DNA of 24,232 nt. It comes from DASQPA01 sp035644215 (GTDB lineage: Bacteria > Acidobacteriota > Thermoanaerobaculia > Multivoradales > UBA5704). Position numbers and translations under genes: made by a program. Location: contig DASQPA010000187.1 of NCBI GenBank assembly GCA_035644215.1, positions 1-24,232 on the forward strand, in the 5' to 3' direction. This document shows, one piece after another, positions 6,636 through 15,521 of the stretch. Numbering within the stretch: the first letter of the stretch is position 1; every line of letters begins with the position of its first letter. A model generated the notes under the pieces. It did not search any database and was not told the DNA's origin. It saw only the letters and a program-made list of their open reading frames with translations.

Positions 6636-7340
6636 CTACCAGGGGATGAGCCGGCGGTCGCGGAAGAAGCCGCCGGTGGGGCCGCCGTCGGGGAGGGTGG
6701 CGAGCCAGACGGCGGTGTCGGCCCCCTTCTCGACCGGCACGGTGGCGTTCGGTCCCCCCATCTCGGTCTTCACCCAGCCCGGGCACATGGCGTTGACCAG
6801 GATGTTGGTGCCGCGCAGCTCGTCGGCGAAAATGCGGGTCAGGGCGTTCAAGGCCCCCTTCGACACCCGGTAGGCGGAGTAGCCGCCGGCCATCTCCGAC
6901 ATCGCCCCCAGGCCGGAAGAGACGTTGACGATGCGGCCGTAGGCATGCTGGCGCATCTGCGGGACCAAGACCTGGGAAAGGCGCCAGGCGCCCAGGAGGT
7001 TGGTCTCCAGGGTGTCGCGGACGACCTGCATCGGCACGTCCAAGCCGCCCCGCTTGTGGTCCCGGAAGACGCCGGCGTTGTTGACCAGGATGTCCGCCCC
7101 GCGCAACTCGTCCTTTAGATAGGCCGCCAGGCGCCGCACGCTCTCGTCGTCGTTGACGTCGAGCGGATGGAAGAGCACCTCCAACCCCTGCTCGACCAGC
7201 GCTTCGGTCGCCGCCCGGCCCTTGGCCTCATCGCGCGCGGTGAGCACGACGCGGGCTCCCTTGCGCGCCAGCTGGCGGCAGATCTCCATCCCGATCCCGC
7301 GGTTTCCGCCCGTGACGACGGCGATCCGCTTGTACGCCAT
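6636..7340 (-). CDS. short-chain dehydrogenase/reductase (SDR), carbonyl reductase-like
   Basis: The product has 234 residues, a classical SDR. The start is ATG at 7340, with GGGGGA 7 bases upstream. The cofactor motif TGGNRGIG is at 10-17, NNAG at 87-90, the catalytic Asn at 114, Ser at 141/142, and Tyr157-x3-Lys161 in YRVSK. CPGWVKTEMGG near 186-196 follows the active site. The Arg at the end of the second strand (TARDE, 34-38) favours NADP(H). The overall sequence resembles carbonyl reductase and menthol-type dehydrogenases that reduce ketones or aldehydes with NADPH. The substrate is unknown. A possible -10 box lies upstream; the next gene on this strand ends 57 bases before the start. 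Confidence 0.88.
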   Translation of the reverse strand: MAYKRIAVVTGGNRGIGMEICRQLARKGARVVLTARDEAKGRAATEALVEQGLEVLFHPLDVNDDESVRRLAAYLKDELRGADILVNNAGVFRDHKRGGLDVPMQVVRDTLETNLLGAWRLSQVLVPQMRQHAYGRIVNVSSGLGAMSEMAGGYSAYRVSKGALNALTRIFADELRGTNILVNAMCPGWVKTEMGGPNATVPVEKGADTAVWLATLPDGGPTGGFFRDRRLIPW

Positions 7341-7367
7341 GCGAACGTCCCCCTTGTCCTAGACCCT

Positions 7368-7373
7368 ATTGTA
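7368..7373 (-). promoter_or_regulatory. -10 box for the SDR gene
   Basis: TACAAT on the minus strand lies 27 bases upstream of the ATG at 7340. I found no good -35 hexamer at 16-18 bases, so this is a weak call. It lies in the 57-base gap after the PLP enzyme stop. Confidence 0.3.
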
Positions 7374-7397
7374 GGAGAAAGGGGCGACGCATGGGGA

Positions 7398-8375
7398 TCA
7401 GTCGTCGAGCAGACCCTTGTCGCGCATCCACTTCTCGTTGAGCTTCGAGAGGTAGCGCTCGCCGGAATCGGGGAAGAGAGTGACGACCAGAGCCTCGGAT
7501 GGCAGGGCCGCGGCGATCCGGCGGGCGCCGGCCGCGGCGGCGCCGCCCGAGGAGCCGGTGAAGATCGACTCCTTCCGGGCGAGCTCCATGGTGGCGCTGT
7601 AGGCGCTCTTGTCGTCGACCTTGACGATCTCGTCGATGTAGTCCCAGGAGACCGTCGCCGGCATGAAGTCCTCGCCAATACCGTCGATCAGGTACTGGTG
7701 GATCTGGTCGGCCGGCGGCAGCTCGCGGTGCTCGATGTAGTAGCCGTAGATGCTGCCGACGGTGTCGACGCCGATCACCTGGACCGCCGGGTTCTGCTCC
7801 TTCAGGTAGCGGGCGACGCCGCTGATCGTGCCGCCGGTGCCGACCCCGGCCACCCAGTGGGTGACCTTGCCGTCGGTCTGGCGCCAGATCTCGGGGCCGG
7901 TCGTCCGGTAGTGGGCCTCGGGGTTCGCCGGGTTGTAGTACTGATAGGGAAGGTACGCCCCCTCCTCGTCGCGGATGCGCTCGGACACCTTGTAGTAGGA
8001 ACGCGGGTCGCTGGCCTCGACCCCGGTGGGGCAGGTGACGACCCGGGCGCCGTAGGCTTCGAGGAGGGCGATCTTCTCCTGCGGGATCTTGTCGGGCGCG
8101 ACGCAGATCAGCTTGTAGCCCCTGAGGTTCGCCACCAGGGCGAGGCCGACGCCGGTGTTGCCGGAGGTCGGCTCGACGATGGTGCCGCCCGGTTTCAGCA
8201 GGCCGGCCTTCTCCCCCGCCTCGACCATGGCGATGCCGATCCGGTCCTTGACCGAGGCGCCGGGATTCTGAGACTCGATCTTGGCCGCGAGCGTCGCCCC
8301 CTTGGGGGAGAAGCGGCCGAGCTTCACCAGGGGCGTGTTGCCCAGGGTTTCGAGGATGTTCTCGTAGATCTCCAT
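7398..8375 (-). CDS. PLP-dependent cystathionine beta-synthase / cysteine synthase family enzyme
   Basis: The product has 325 residues and belongs to fold-type II PLP enzymes. The start is ATG at 8375, 5 bases after GGGAG; an upstream TTG overlaps the binding site and is less likely. ENILETLGNTPLVKL opens the protein. The PLP lysine is Lys43 in SVKDRIG, the substrate-binding loop is TSGNTG at 70-75, and the phosphate-binding loop is GVGTGGTISG at 177-186. The phrases EPTSGNTGVGLALVANLRGY and YYNPANPEAHYRTTGPEIW look closer to cystathionine beta-synthases than to CysK or CysM. The reaction would be beta-replacement on serine or O-acetylserine by homocysteine or sulfide. No C-terminal Bateman domains or haem N-terminus are present. 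No cystathionine gamma-lyase lies next to it. Confidence 0.87.
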   Translation of the reverse strand: MEIYENILETLGNTPLVKLGRFSPKGATLAAKIESQNPGASVKDRIGIAMVEAGEKAGLLKPGGTIVEPTSGNTGVGLALVANLRGYKLICVAPDKIPQEKIALLEAYGARVVTCPTGVEASDPRSYYKVSERIRDEEGAYLPYQYYNPANPEAHYRTTGPEIWRQTDGKVTHWVAGVGTGGTISGVARYLKEQNPAVQVIGVDTVGSIYGYYIEHRELPPADQIHQYLIDGIGEDFMPATVSWDYIDEIVKVDDKSAYSATMELARKESIFTGSSGGAAAAGARRIAAALPSEALVVTLFPDSGERYLSKLNEKWMRDKGLLDD

Positions 8376-8419
8376 CTGTGCTCCCAATCCAGCTCACAGG
8401 GTGTGCTGCAGGACAGCGG

Positions 8420-8460
8420 TCCGCGCCGAGGCGCGGAGGATAGCACAGCGCCTATCCTCC
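8420..8460. terminator. two overlapping hairpins between the S1 nuclease and PLP-enzyme genes
   Basis: GGAGGATAG / CTATCCTCC (8435-8443, 8452-8460) is a perfect 9-bp stem with an 8-base loop. TCCGCGC / GCGCGGA (8420-8426, 8431-8437) is a perfect 7-bp stem with loop CGAG. They share bases 8435-8437, so only one can form fully at a time. They lie just past the S1 nuclease stop and upstream of the next start. This fits a terminator or an attenuation switch, though there is no T tract. Confidence 0.45.
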
Positions 8461-8488
8461 TAAGGCTCCGCGCCCCTAAGGCTCCGCG
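8459..8488. repeat. 16-bp tandem duplication at the S1 nuclease stop codon
   Basis: CCTAAGGCTCCGCG occurs at 8459-8472 and 8475-8488, a 16-base step. The second copy contains the TAG stop of the minus-strand nuclease gene. The duplication therefore repeats the gene's last codons without changing the product. Confidence 0.75.
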
Positions 8489-9312
8489 GGGGCCTGGTGC
8501 GGCGGCGCGAGCGGCGGCCGGTCGGGGATGGACGGGCCAGTCTCGGCGAAGATCGAGTTGAGCAGACCGGCCAGCCGGACGCCGGCCTGGAGCAGCCGGC
8601 GCTTGACCAGCGGCACGTTCACGTACTGATAGGCGTAGCTCAGCTTGCCGTCGCCGATGTCGTAGACCCGCGCCCGGACCGCGATCGACTCCTTCGCCCA
8701 GTCGACGACGCCGGCGCTCTGCCAGGCCTGGATCTCGCCGTCCGTCGGGTGATCGAGGAAGAGGGCGAGCTCTGAAAAGGAGAGCTTCTCCGCTTCGAGG
8801 ATCTTCTCGTCCCATACCGCGTGGAGGTTGGTGTTCTCGCCGAACCAGTTGACCCGGACGCTGTTGCCGCCGCGGTCGTCCCGCCGGCCGACATGGAGCG
8901 GCTGGTGGACGTCGCCCACGAAGTGGACCAGGAAGCGGAGCGCCTCGGCCCTGTCCGCCCGCGCCGCCGCGGGATCGCGCAGGACCTTCGAGAAGCGGCC
9001 GATCGCCTCGACCACGTCGCCCTGCGGGTCCCTGGCCGTGGTCTCGTAGGTCTCGCCGTCGTCGACGCTCAGGAAGTGCCACGGCTTGGCGCGGTCCCAG
9101 GCGGGATCGGAGCGGATCTCGTCGGGCCAGGTGGCGACCTGGGCGAGGCTCTCGGGACCCAGGATGCCGGCGACGCCGCGGGCGGCGGCTTCGGACAGGT
9201 GGTGCTCGGCGATCCGCCCCACGACCCGATGTCCCGTCGCCCCCCAGGGGAAGGCGGGCCGGGCGAGGAGCAGGAGGGCGGCGGTGGTCAGCGAGACGTG
9301 GCGAAGGTTCAC
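8476..9312 (-). CDS. secreted S1/P1-family nuclease
   Basis: The product has 278 residues. The start is GTG at 9312, 4 bases after GGAGGAG. A signal peptide (MNLRHVSLTTAALLLLARPA) ends so that the mature protein begins at or near Trp23 in FPWGATGHR. In the S1/P1 family this N-terminal Trp is itself a zinc ligand. The other ligands are all visible: His28, Asp64 (WPDEIR), His79 (PWHFL), His130-x3-Asp134-x5-His140 (VHFVGDVHQPLH), and His164-x3-Asp168 (LHAVWD). The trinuclear zinc site is therefore complete and the enzyme should cleave single-stranded DNA or RNA, and 3'-nucleotides, outside the cytoplasm. The likely role is nucleic acid scavenging. Family length is normal. The mature C-terminus is Pro-rich. 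Confidence 0.92.
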   Translation of the reverse strand: MNLRHVSLTTAALLLLARPAFPWGATGHRVVGRIAEHHLSEAAARGVAGILGPESLAQVATWPDEIRSDPAWDRAKPWHFLSVDDGETYETTARDPQGDVVEAIGRFSKVLRDPAAARADRAEALRFLVHFVGDVHQPLHVGRRDDRGGNSVRVNWFGENTNLHAVWDEKILEAEKLSFSELALFLDHPTDGEIQAWQSAGVVDWAKESIAVRARVYDIGDGKLSYAYQYVNVPLVKRRLLQAGVRLAGLLNSIFAETGPSIPDRPPLAPPHQAPAEP

Positions 9313-9380
9313 GGGTCTCCTCCAGACGAAAGAAAAGGGATCTGGCGCGGAATCGGGAGGAGATCGTAGCAGACACTGTA

Positions 9381-9450
9381 GCCCTCACCCCCCTACCCCC
9401 CTCTCCCGGCCCGCCCCCCCTGGCCCCCGGGAGAGGGGGAAGAAGAAAAA
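9381..9450 (+). repeat. G/C-rich hairpin element, left arm copy
   Basis: The element begins CCCTCACCCCCCTACCCCCC and contains a CCCCTCTCCCGG / CCGGGAGAGGGG internal stem with a C-rich loop, ending in GAAGAAGAAA. An inverted copy is at 9524-9597, so the pair could also fold arm to arm. It is a MITE- or REP-like element between the S1 nuclease and esterase genes. Confidence 0.8.
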
Positions 9451-9523
9451 CCGAGGAGATAGGTGGCGGAAGTGGCCTCCTTTCCCCCATGGGACGTAGG
9501 CCTCGAAGGCGCCCTATCACCAC

Positions 9524-9597
9524 GCTTCTTCTTTATCCCCCTCTCCCGGAGGAAGGGGGGGCGGGCCGGGAGAGGGGGGTAGGGGGGTGAGGGGCCG
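9524..9597 (-). repeat. G/C-rich hairpin element, inverted copy
   Basis: The reverse complement matches 9381-9450 closely, including the CCCTCACCCCCCTACCCCCC start and the CTCTCCCGG stem, with a few changes in the loop. About 73 bases between the copies show nothing recognisable. The right end stops 35 bases before the esterase start, so it may sit in that gene's leader. Together with the left copy it fills most of the gene-free stretch 9313-9632. Confidence 0.8.
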
Positions 9598-9632
9598 TGG
9601 TAAGGTTCGGGACCTCTGGAGAGGGATCGCCC

Positions 9633-10376
9633 ATGGACCTGCAGAAAAACGTCGACGGCTGGTTGAGCCCCATCCTCGGACAGCCGATGCCCATCGTGTC
9701 CTATGGACACTGGGGGCATCCGCTGCTCCTCTTCCCCACCGCCGCGGCGGACTTCCTGGAGAACGAGCGCTTCGGGCTGATCGAGGCGGTGAGCGGGGCG
9801 ATCGCGGCCGGCCGGGTGCGGATCTTTTCGATCAACAGCATCAACAACCAGGCCTGGATGGACAGCCACCTGTCGGTCGCCGAGCAGGCCCGGCGGCAGA
9901 ACCTCTACTCCCTCTACGTCGAGCAGGAGGTCGTCCCCTACATCCGCCACGTCTGCCAGAGCCCGGACATCCGGATCGCCACCACGGGGGCGAGCTTCGG
10001 CGCCTTCCACGCCGCCAACACCCTGTTCCGCCGTCCCGACCTCTTCGATGCCGTCATCGCCATGAGCGGCTTTTATGACCTGGGGCCGGACTACCTGCGC
10101 GGCTACTCGGACGACAACGCCTTCTTCAACAACCCGGCCTGGTACCTGCCGAACCTCGAAGGGCCCTTCCTCCAGCTCCTGCAGACCGCCACCCAGATCC
10201 ACATCGTGACCGGCCAGGGGTCCTACGAGGCGCCGGACGCCTCCCGCCGCCTGGCGGACCTCCTGACGCAGAAGGGGATCCCCCACTTCCTGGACCTCTG
10301 GGGGCACGACATCCCGCACGACTGGCCGTCGTGGCGCAAGATGCTGCCCTACGCCGTCGACCGCATGGGTTGGTAG
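9633..10376 (+). CDS. alpha/beta-hydrolase, putative esterase family
   Basis: The product has 247 residues, with no signal peptide. The start is ATG at 9633 after GAGAGGGA; an upstream GTG at 9597 would lie inside the repeat element and is less likely. The nucleophile elbow is GASFG with Ser121. The catalytic His is probably His229 in WGHDIPHDWPSW; the acid is probably in the 180-205 region near VTGQGSYEAPDA. The N-terminal part (MPIVSYGHWGHPLLLFPTAA) and the region DLFDAVIAMSGFYDL are typical of the putative-esterase family (PF00756, esterase D-like). It would hydrolyse an ester; the substrate is unknown. It lies alone on its strand and is followed by a strong terminator. Confidence 0.82.
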   Translation: MDLQKNVDGWLSPILGQPMPIVSYGHWGHPLLLFPTAAADFLENERFGLIEAVSGAIAAGRVRIFSINSINNQAWMDSHLSVAEQARRQNLYSLYVEQEVVPYIRHVCQSPDIRIATTGASFGAFHAANTLFRRPDLFDAVIAMSGFYDLGPDYLRGYSDDNAFFNNPAWYLPNLEGPFLQLLQTATQIHIVTGQGSYEAPDASRRLADLLTQKGIPHFLDLWGHDIPHDWPSWRKMLPYAVDRMGW

Positions 10377-10446
10377 GCGCTCCGGCCGTAATCTGACACG
10401 TAATGTAGGACTGTGAAAATTAGCACATCCTGAGCCTGAAGCTTTT

Positions 10447-10484
10447 GGCCCGCACTGCCTCTCGGCACCGCGGGCCTTTTTTTT
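10447..10484 (+). terminator. strong intrinsic terminator
   Basis: GGCCCGC (10447-10453) pairs with GCGGGCC (10470-10476). An inner TGCC/GGCA stem closes a TCTC loop, and eight Ts (10477-10484) follow directly. It ends transcription of the esterase gene. Confidence 0.9.
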
Positions 10485-10502
10485 GCCTCCGCCCCCCAAC
10501 GA

Positions 10503-12077
<1,575 letters not shown>

Positions 12078-12219
12078 GAGACCGTCCTCCTCCCGAAGGA
12101 GTCTAGCCTGCTCCACTCCTGAAGCCGACGTTTTCGCCGCTTCGCTCGAAATGGAGGCGATCTGCTCTAAACTGCCCAGGAGCTCACTCGATCGCCCAAG
12201 ACCGCCCAAGGAGGTCGCG

Positions 12220-13998
12220 ATGCACCCTCACTCCCTGCGCTCTGCCTTCCTCGTCGCCGCCCTGTTCGCCGCGGGGGCCTCTGCGCTCGCCGCCCAGGCG
12301 GCACCCCCAATGCCGCCGGCCGCGCCGGCAGTGCCGGCCGCGCTCCCCTCTGCCCAGGTCTTCTCCGAGCAGGTCGAGGTGAACGTCGTCAACGTCGACG
12401 TCTACGTCGCCGACGCCCAGGGGCACCCGATCACCGACCTTAAGCGCGAAGACTTCCAGCTCTTCGAGGACGGCAAGCCGGTCCAGGTCACCAATTTCTA
12501 CGCCACCGCGGCTGCCACGGCGAGCAGCGGTACTGCAAATGCCGCGCCGGTCCCCGCCGCCGCCGCCGCCGATACCCGGCCCGAGGAGCAGCGGCTCAAC
12601 CTGGTGGTCTTCGTCGACGACGCGAACACCGGGATGCTCAGCCGGAACCGGGTCCTCGGCCAGCTGCGGGACTTCCTGGCGCACGAGATCCAGCCGGGCG
12701 ACCGGGTGATGCTGATCCGCTACCAGAGCTCGATCGACGTGCGGCGGCCGTTCACCACCGACGTCGGCCAGATCCAGCAGGACATCGCCGCCCTGGAGAA
12801 GCTCTCCGCCCATGGCGCCGAGGAGGCCAGCTTCCGGGAGGCGAACCAGGACATCATCGCGGACGCCGCGGAGGCCTTCGGCAGCGGTTGCGACCAGGCC
12901 CTGGAGCAGGCGGTCAAGGCCTATGCCGATTCCCAGAACCATCTCCTCGACTCGACCCTGCGCGCCTTGGACTCGGTGGTCTCCGCCGTCGCCTCGGCGC
13001 CGGGACGCAAGGCCGTCCTCTACGTTGGCGATGGCGTGCCGGCGAATCCCGGCTTCGAGGCGTTCCAGCGCATGGGCGGGTCGTGCATGGCGAAGAGCGC
13101 GATAACCGGCTTCCTCTCCGCCCAGACCTACGATTCGCGCACCAAGTTCAACGACGTGACCGGCCATGCCAGCCGCAACCGGGTGGCCTTCTACACCCTG
13201 GAGACGACGGCCAACGAGGCCGGCGTCCTCTCCGAGCGCGACCGGGTGGAGAACCGCCAGGAGTCGATGCGCCGGCTGGCCCAGGGGACGGGCGGCCGGG
13301 CGATGCTCGACGTGTCGGATGCCCGCCGCGCCCTGGCGCTGATGGCCGACGACCTCGGCAACTACTACTCGCTGGGCTACCGGCCGCCGCGCAGTGCCGG
13401 CGGCGGCGACGGCATCGACCACAAGATCGAGGTCAAGGTGGTGCGCAAGGGAGCGATCGCCCGCTACCGCCAGTGGTATCGCGACAAGCCGCAGATCGAG
13501 CTGGTCGCCGAACGCACCGCCGCCGCCATGCTCTACGGCTTCGAGGACAACCCGCTGGCGGTGCGCGTCGAGCTCGGCCGCCAGGTGCCGCAGGGGGACG
13601 TCTACGTGGTACCGGTGCGGCTGCACGTCCCGCTGTCGAAGCTCACCCTCCTCCCGCAGGAGGGCGCCCGGGTCGGGCACGTACGTTTCTTCGTCGTGGC
13701 GAGCGGCAACGGCGAGATCACCCCGGTGCGCAGCTCCGAGGCGGACATCCGCATCCCCGACAACCGGGCCGCCGCCGCCCTCCGCCAGGACTACGTGCAC
13801 GAGGTGCGGATCAAGCTCAAGCGCGGCCAGTACGTCCTGGGCGTCGGCCTGCGCGACGACCTCGCCGCCCAGGCCTCCTACCTGAAGGGGAGCGTCGAGG
13901 CGGGGGCCGGGTTCCCCGCCCCTCCGGCGGCGACCGCGGCCCCGGCCGCCCCGGGCAAGGAGAAGGCGAAACCCGGGAGCGCGGCGTCGGGCCGGTAA
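12220..13998 (+). CDS. secreted VWFA-related domain protein (TIGR03436 type)
   Basis: The product has 592 residues. The start is ATG at 12220, 6 bases after AAGGAGG. A signal peptide (residues 1-25, ending ALAAQA) is followed by an Ala/Pro linker. Residues 58-93 (NVDVYVADAQGHPITDLKRE, then DFQLFEDGKPVQVTNF) are the hallmark of acidobacterial VWFA-related proteins. The von Willebrand A domain starts at about 127 (LNLVVFVDDANTG). Its metal site is degenerate: DDANT in place of DxSxS. GRKAVLYVGDGVP near 262-274 matches the central strand. A C-terminal beta-rich part (~410-560) ends in a Pro/Ala tail. It is probably an exported binding or scaffold protein; its partner is unknown. Confidence 0.88.
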   Translation: MHPHSLRSAFLVAALFAAGASALAAQAAPPMPPAAPAVPAALPSAQVFSEQVEVNVVNVDVYVADAQGHPITDLKREDFQLFEDGKPVQVTNFYATAAATASSGTANAAPVPAAAAADTRPEEQRLNLVVFVDDANTGMLSRNRVLGQLRDFLAHEIQPGDRVMLIRYQSSIDVRRPFTTDVGQIQQDIAALEKLSAHGAEEASFREANQDIIADAAEAFGSGCDQALEQAVKAYADSQNHLLDSTLRALDSVVSAVASAPGRKAVLYVGDGVPANPGFEAFQRMGGSCMAKSAITGFLSAQTYDSRTKFNDVTGHASRNRVAFYTLETTANEAGVLSERDRVENRQESMRRLAQGTGGRAMLDVSDARRALALMADDLGNYYSLGYRPPRSAGGGDGIDHKIEVKVVRKGAIARYRQWYRDKPQIELVAERTAAAMLYGFEDNPLAVRVELGRQVPQGDVYVVPVRLHVPLSKLTLLPQEGARVGHVRFFVVASGNGEITPVRSSEADIRIPDNRAAAALRQDYVHEVRIKLKRGQYVLGVGLRDDLAAQASYLKGSVEAGAGFPAPPAATAAPAAPGKEKAKPGSAASGR

Positions 13999-14019
13999 GC
14001 GGGGCGTTGCCGGCCCCGC
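13999..14019. terminator. hairpin between convergent genes
   Basis: GCGGGGC / GCCCCGC (13999-14005, 14013-14019) with a 7-base loop lies directly after the TAA of the VWFA gene and 20 bases from the opposing stop. No T tract is present in either direction, so termination efficiency is uncertain. Confidence 0.5.
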
Positions 14020-14038
14020 CTCTCGCCTACCTGCGCGC

Positions 14039-15055
14039 CTACTGCGCCTCGAAGTCCTCCAGCGGGGTCCAGTTGTCGTCCGGGTTTCCCGGGTCGCAGC
14101 TGCCGTCTTTCTTGCTGCAGACGAAGAACCCGGTGATGGGGTGGATCTCCCAGAGGGCGAAGCGCTTGGGCTGGCCGCCCAGGACGTGGTTGGGGTCGGC
14201 GTTGACGAAGTGGAGGTTGTCGTAGAAGAGCCCCCCTTCGACCAGCACCCGCAGCTTCTGCTTCTGGGCGTCCAGGAGCTTCTTGAGCGGCCACCCCTCC
14301 GGGCGGCCCCAGGGGACCATCTCGACGACCGTGCCGGCGAGCTCGGTATCGGTCGGTTTGGGGGCGATGTTGATGTGGTAGTCGTTGTTCGCCGCCTGGG
14401 TGAACTTGCAGTTGACCGACTCCCCGGTGTTCGGGTGCGGCTTCGCCCCGGTGGAGATGAAGCCGCTCAGCTGGACGAGGCTCCCCTCGGCCACCGTGCC
14501 GTCGGTCACCGCCAGGTTGGCGAGCTTGGCCCGCCCCTCCGCGTCGAGCTCGACGTGCTGCCCGACGAGGTTGTTGGCTTGGTCCTGCAAGGCCTTCATG
14601 TCCGTAAAGGAGAGGAACGTGGCCTCGGTTTCGGTGGGCAGCCGGCGCTTGGCCTGATTGACCAGGGCCTGGGTCGACCCTTCCTTGCCGCAGCCGATCG
14701 GGGTGCACAGGTCGAAGCTCGCGACGCAGGCCTGGGCGGCCTGGGCTTCGAACATCTCCGGCGGGGCGGGACCCAGCTGGACGTTCTTGGCGACGGTCCA
14801 GCCCTGCCGGCCGTCCTTGGTGATCACGTGGTAGAAGCCCGATCGCGGGGTGGGCTCGAGCAGCTGGAGCTCGGTCGAGACCGGCAGGAGCGCCAGCGGC
14901 GCGTGCCGGGTGGACGGGTCGCGCCGCAGGTTGACGTTGTGCTGCACGACGGCGGACCGGACGATCGAGATCTCGTCCGAATCCTGGGCGAGGAGAGCGA
15001 TGGAGCTGCCGGCGAGAAGCAGCACGAGGGGAGCGAGGGTCGAGAGGCGTCGCAT
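14039..15055 (-). CDS. secreted SH3-domain protein with a C-terminal domain of unknown function
   Basis: The product has 338 residues. The start is ATG at 15055, 7 bases after GGAGG; an upstream in-frame ATG lacks a binding site. A signal peptide (MRRLSTLAPLVLLLAGSSIA) is followed by a bacterial SH3 domain at about 36-94: VVQHNVNLRRDPST, then LLEPTPRSGFYHVITKDGR and GWTVAKNVQL. The middle contains Cys-rich ACVASFDLCTPIGCGKEG. The C-terminal ~180 residues form a beta-rich domain with GESVNCKF, DYHINIAP, AGTVVEMVPWGRPEGWPL, GGLFYDNLHF and RFALWEIHPITGFFVC. I recall similar strand patterns in other secreted bacterial proteins, perhaps OB-like, but cannot name the family. SH3b domains usually bind peptidoglycan or peptides, so an envelope role is likely. 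Confidence 0.78.
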   Translation of the reverse strand: MRRLSTLAPLVLLLAGSSIALLAQDSDEISIVRSAVVQHNVNLRRDPSTRHAPLALLPVSTELQLLEPTPRSGFYHVITKDGRQGWTVAKNVQLGPAPPEMFEAQAAQACVASFDLCTPIGCGKEGSTQALVNQAKRRLPTETEATFLSFTDMKALQDQANNLVGQHVELDAEGRAKLANLAVTDGTVAEGSLVQLSGFISTGAKPHPNTGESVNCKFTQAANNDYHINIAPKPTDTELAGTVVEMVPWGRPEGWPLKKLLDAQKQKLRVLVEGGLFYDNLHFVNADPNHVLGGQPKRFALWEIHPITGFFVCSKKDGSCDPGNPDDNWTPLEDFEAQ

Positions 15056-15252
15056 GGGGATACCTCCAACGGGTTGACCGGGGTTGGGATCGACCCTCAT
15101 CATGTCGCGCGGTTGCGGTCTCGTCAATACGGAAGGAACTTGACCCGAGTCGTCGGCCTTGATCGGCGCCGGCAAAGTCAGGCAGCGATGCCGGCAGTAA
15201 TGACCCCTTCAGCCGGAGAGGGATCCTCTCCTCCATCGCTATCTTCCCCAGA

Positions 15253-15280
15253 GCGTCATCCTGAGCGGAGCGAAGGATCT
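15253..15280. repeat. dispersed repeat of the CATCCTGAGCGGAGCGAAGG type
   Basis: The motif GCGTCATCCTGAGCGGAG followed by CGAAGGATCT matches a short repeat widely scattered through many bacterial genomes, often mistranslated as HPERSEGS or ILRSAQDD. It lies in the gene-free stretch 15056-15521. It is non-coding; its function is unknown. Confidence 0.75.
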
Positions 15281-15313
15281 GGGCGGGGGGAGTTGCGTCA
15301 AACCCTGAAGCCA

Positions 15314-15376
15314 CTGCTGGCGATGACCGCCGGACTGCTGGCGATGACCGCCGGACTGCCGGCGATGACCGCCTGC
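15314..15376. repeat. 21-bp tandem repeat, three copies
   Basis: Three units start at 15314, 15335 and 15356, each of the form CTGCTGGCGATGACCGCCGG plus A; the third has changes (CTGCCGG at its start and CTGC at its end). It lies between the CATCCTGAG repeat and the hairpin repeat copy 3. A 21-base step keeps frames open, but no gene start or protein character is seen. Confidence 0.8.
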
Positions 15377-15395
15377 CGAGGGTTTTCGTCGGCTG

Positions 15396-15499
15396 GCGCC
15401 CCCCTCCTAACCTCCCCCCTGACCCAACCCTCCCCCTCCCAGGGGGGAGGGACCCACCTCCCACCCCCTCCGAGCCAAAGTTAGCGCCTATGCCCTCCA
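15396..15499 (+). repeat. dispersed ~100-bp hairpin repeat, copy 3
   Basis: This is a near match to copies at 254-355 and 774-879, 15 kb away. It carries the same CCCTCCC-AGGG-GGGAGGG hairpin and the same CCAAAGTTAGCGCCTAT end. It lies 22 bases beyond the stop of the UbiD-family gene, so it may be transcribed in that gene's 3' end. With the two repeats above it accounts for most of 15250-15500; bases 15056-15250 show only the upstream region of the SH3 gene. Confidence 0.85.
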
Positions 15500-15521
15500 G
15501 AACTCTGCTGCCTGGAGCTTC

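Noticed and set aside
15253..15280. Peptide RHPERSEGS as part of a gene
   Set aside because: It is a widely scattered non-coding repeat that is often mistranslated this way.
14141..15484. Long plus-strand ORFs opposite the SH3, UbiD-family, TPR, malate synthase and ELWxxDGT genes
   Set aside because: They are antisense shadows caused by high GC at third positions. They lack binding sites and domain character, and the opposite strands hold recognisable proteins.
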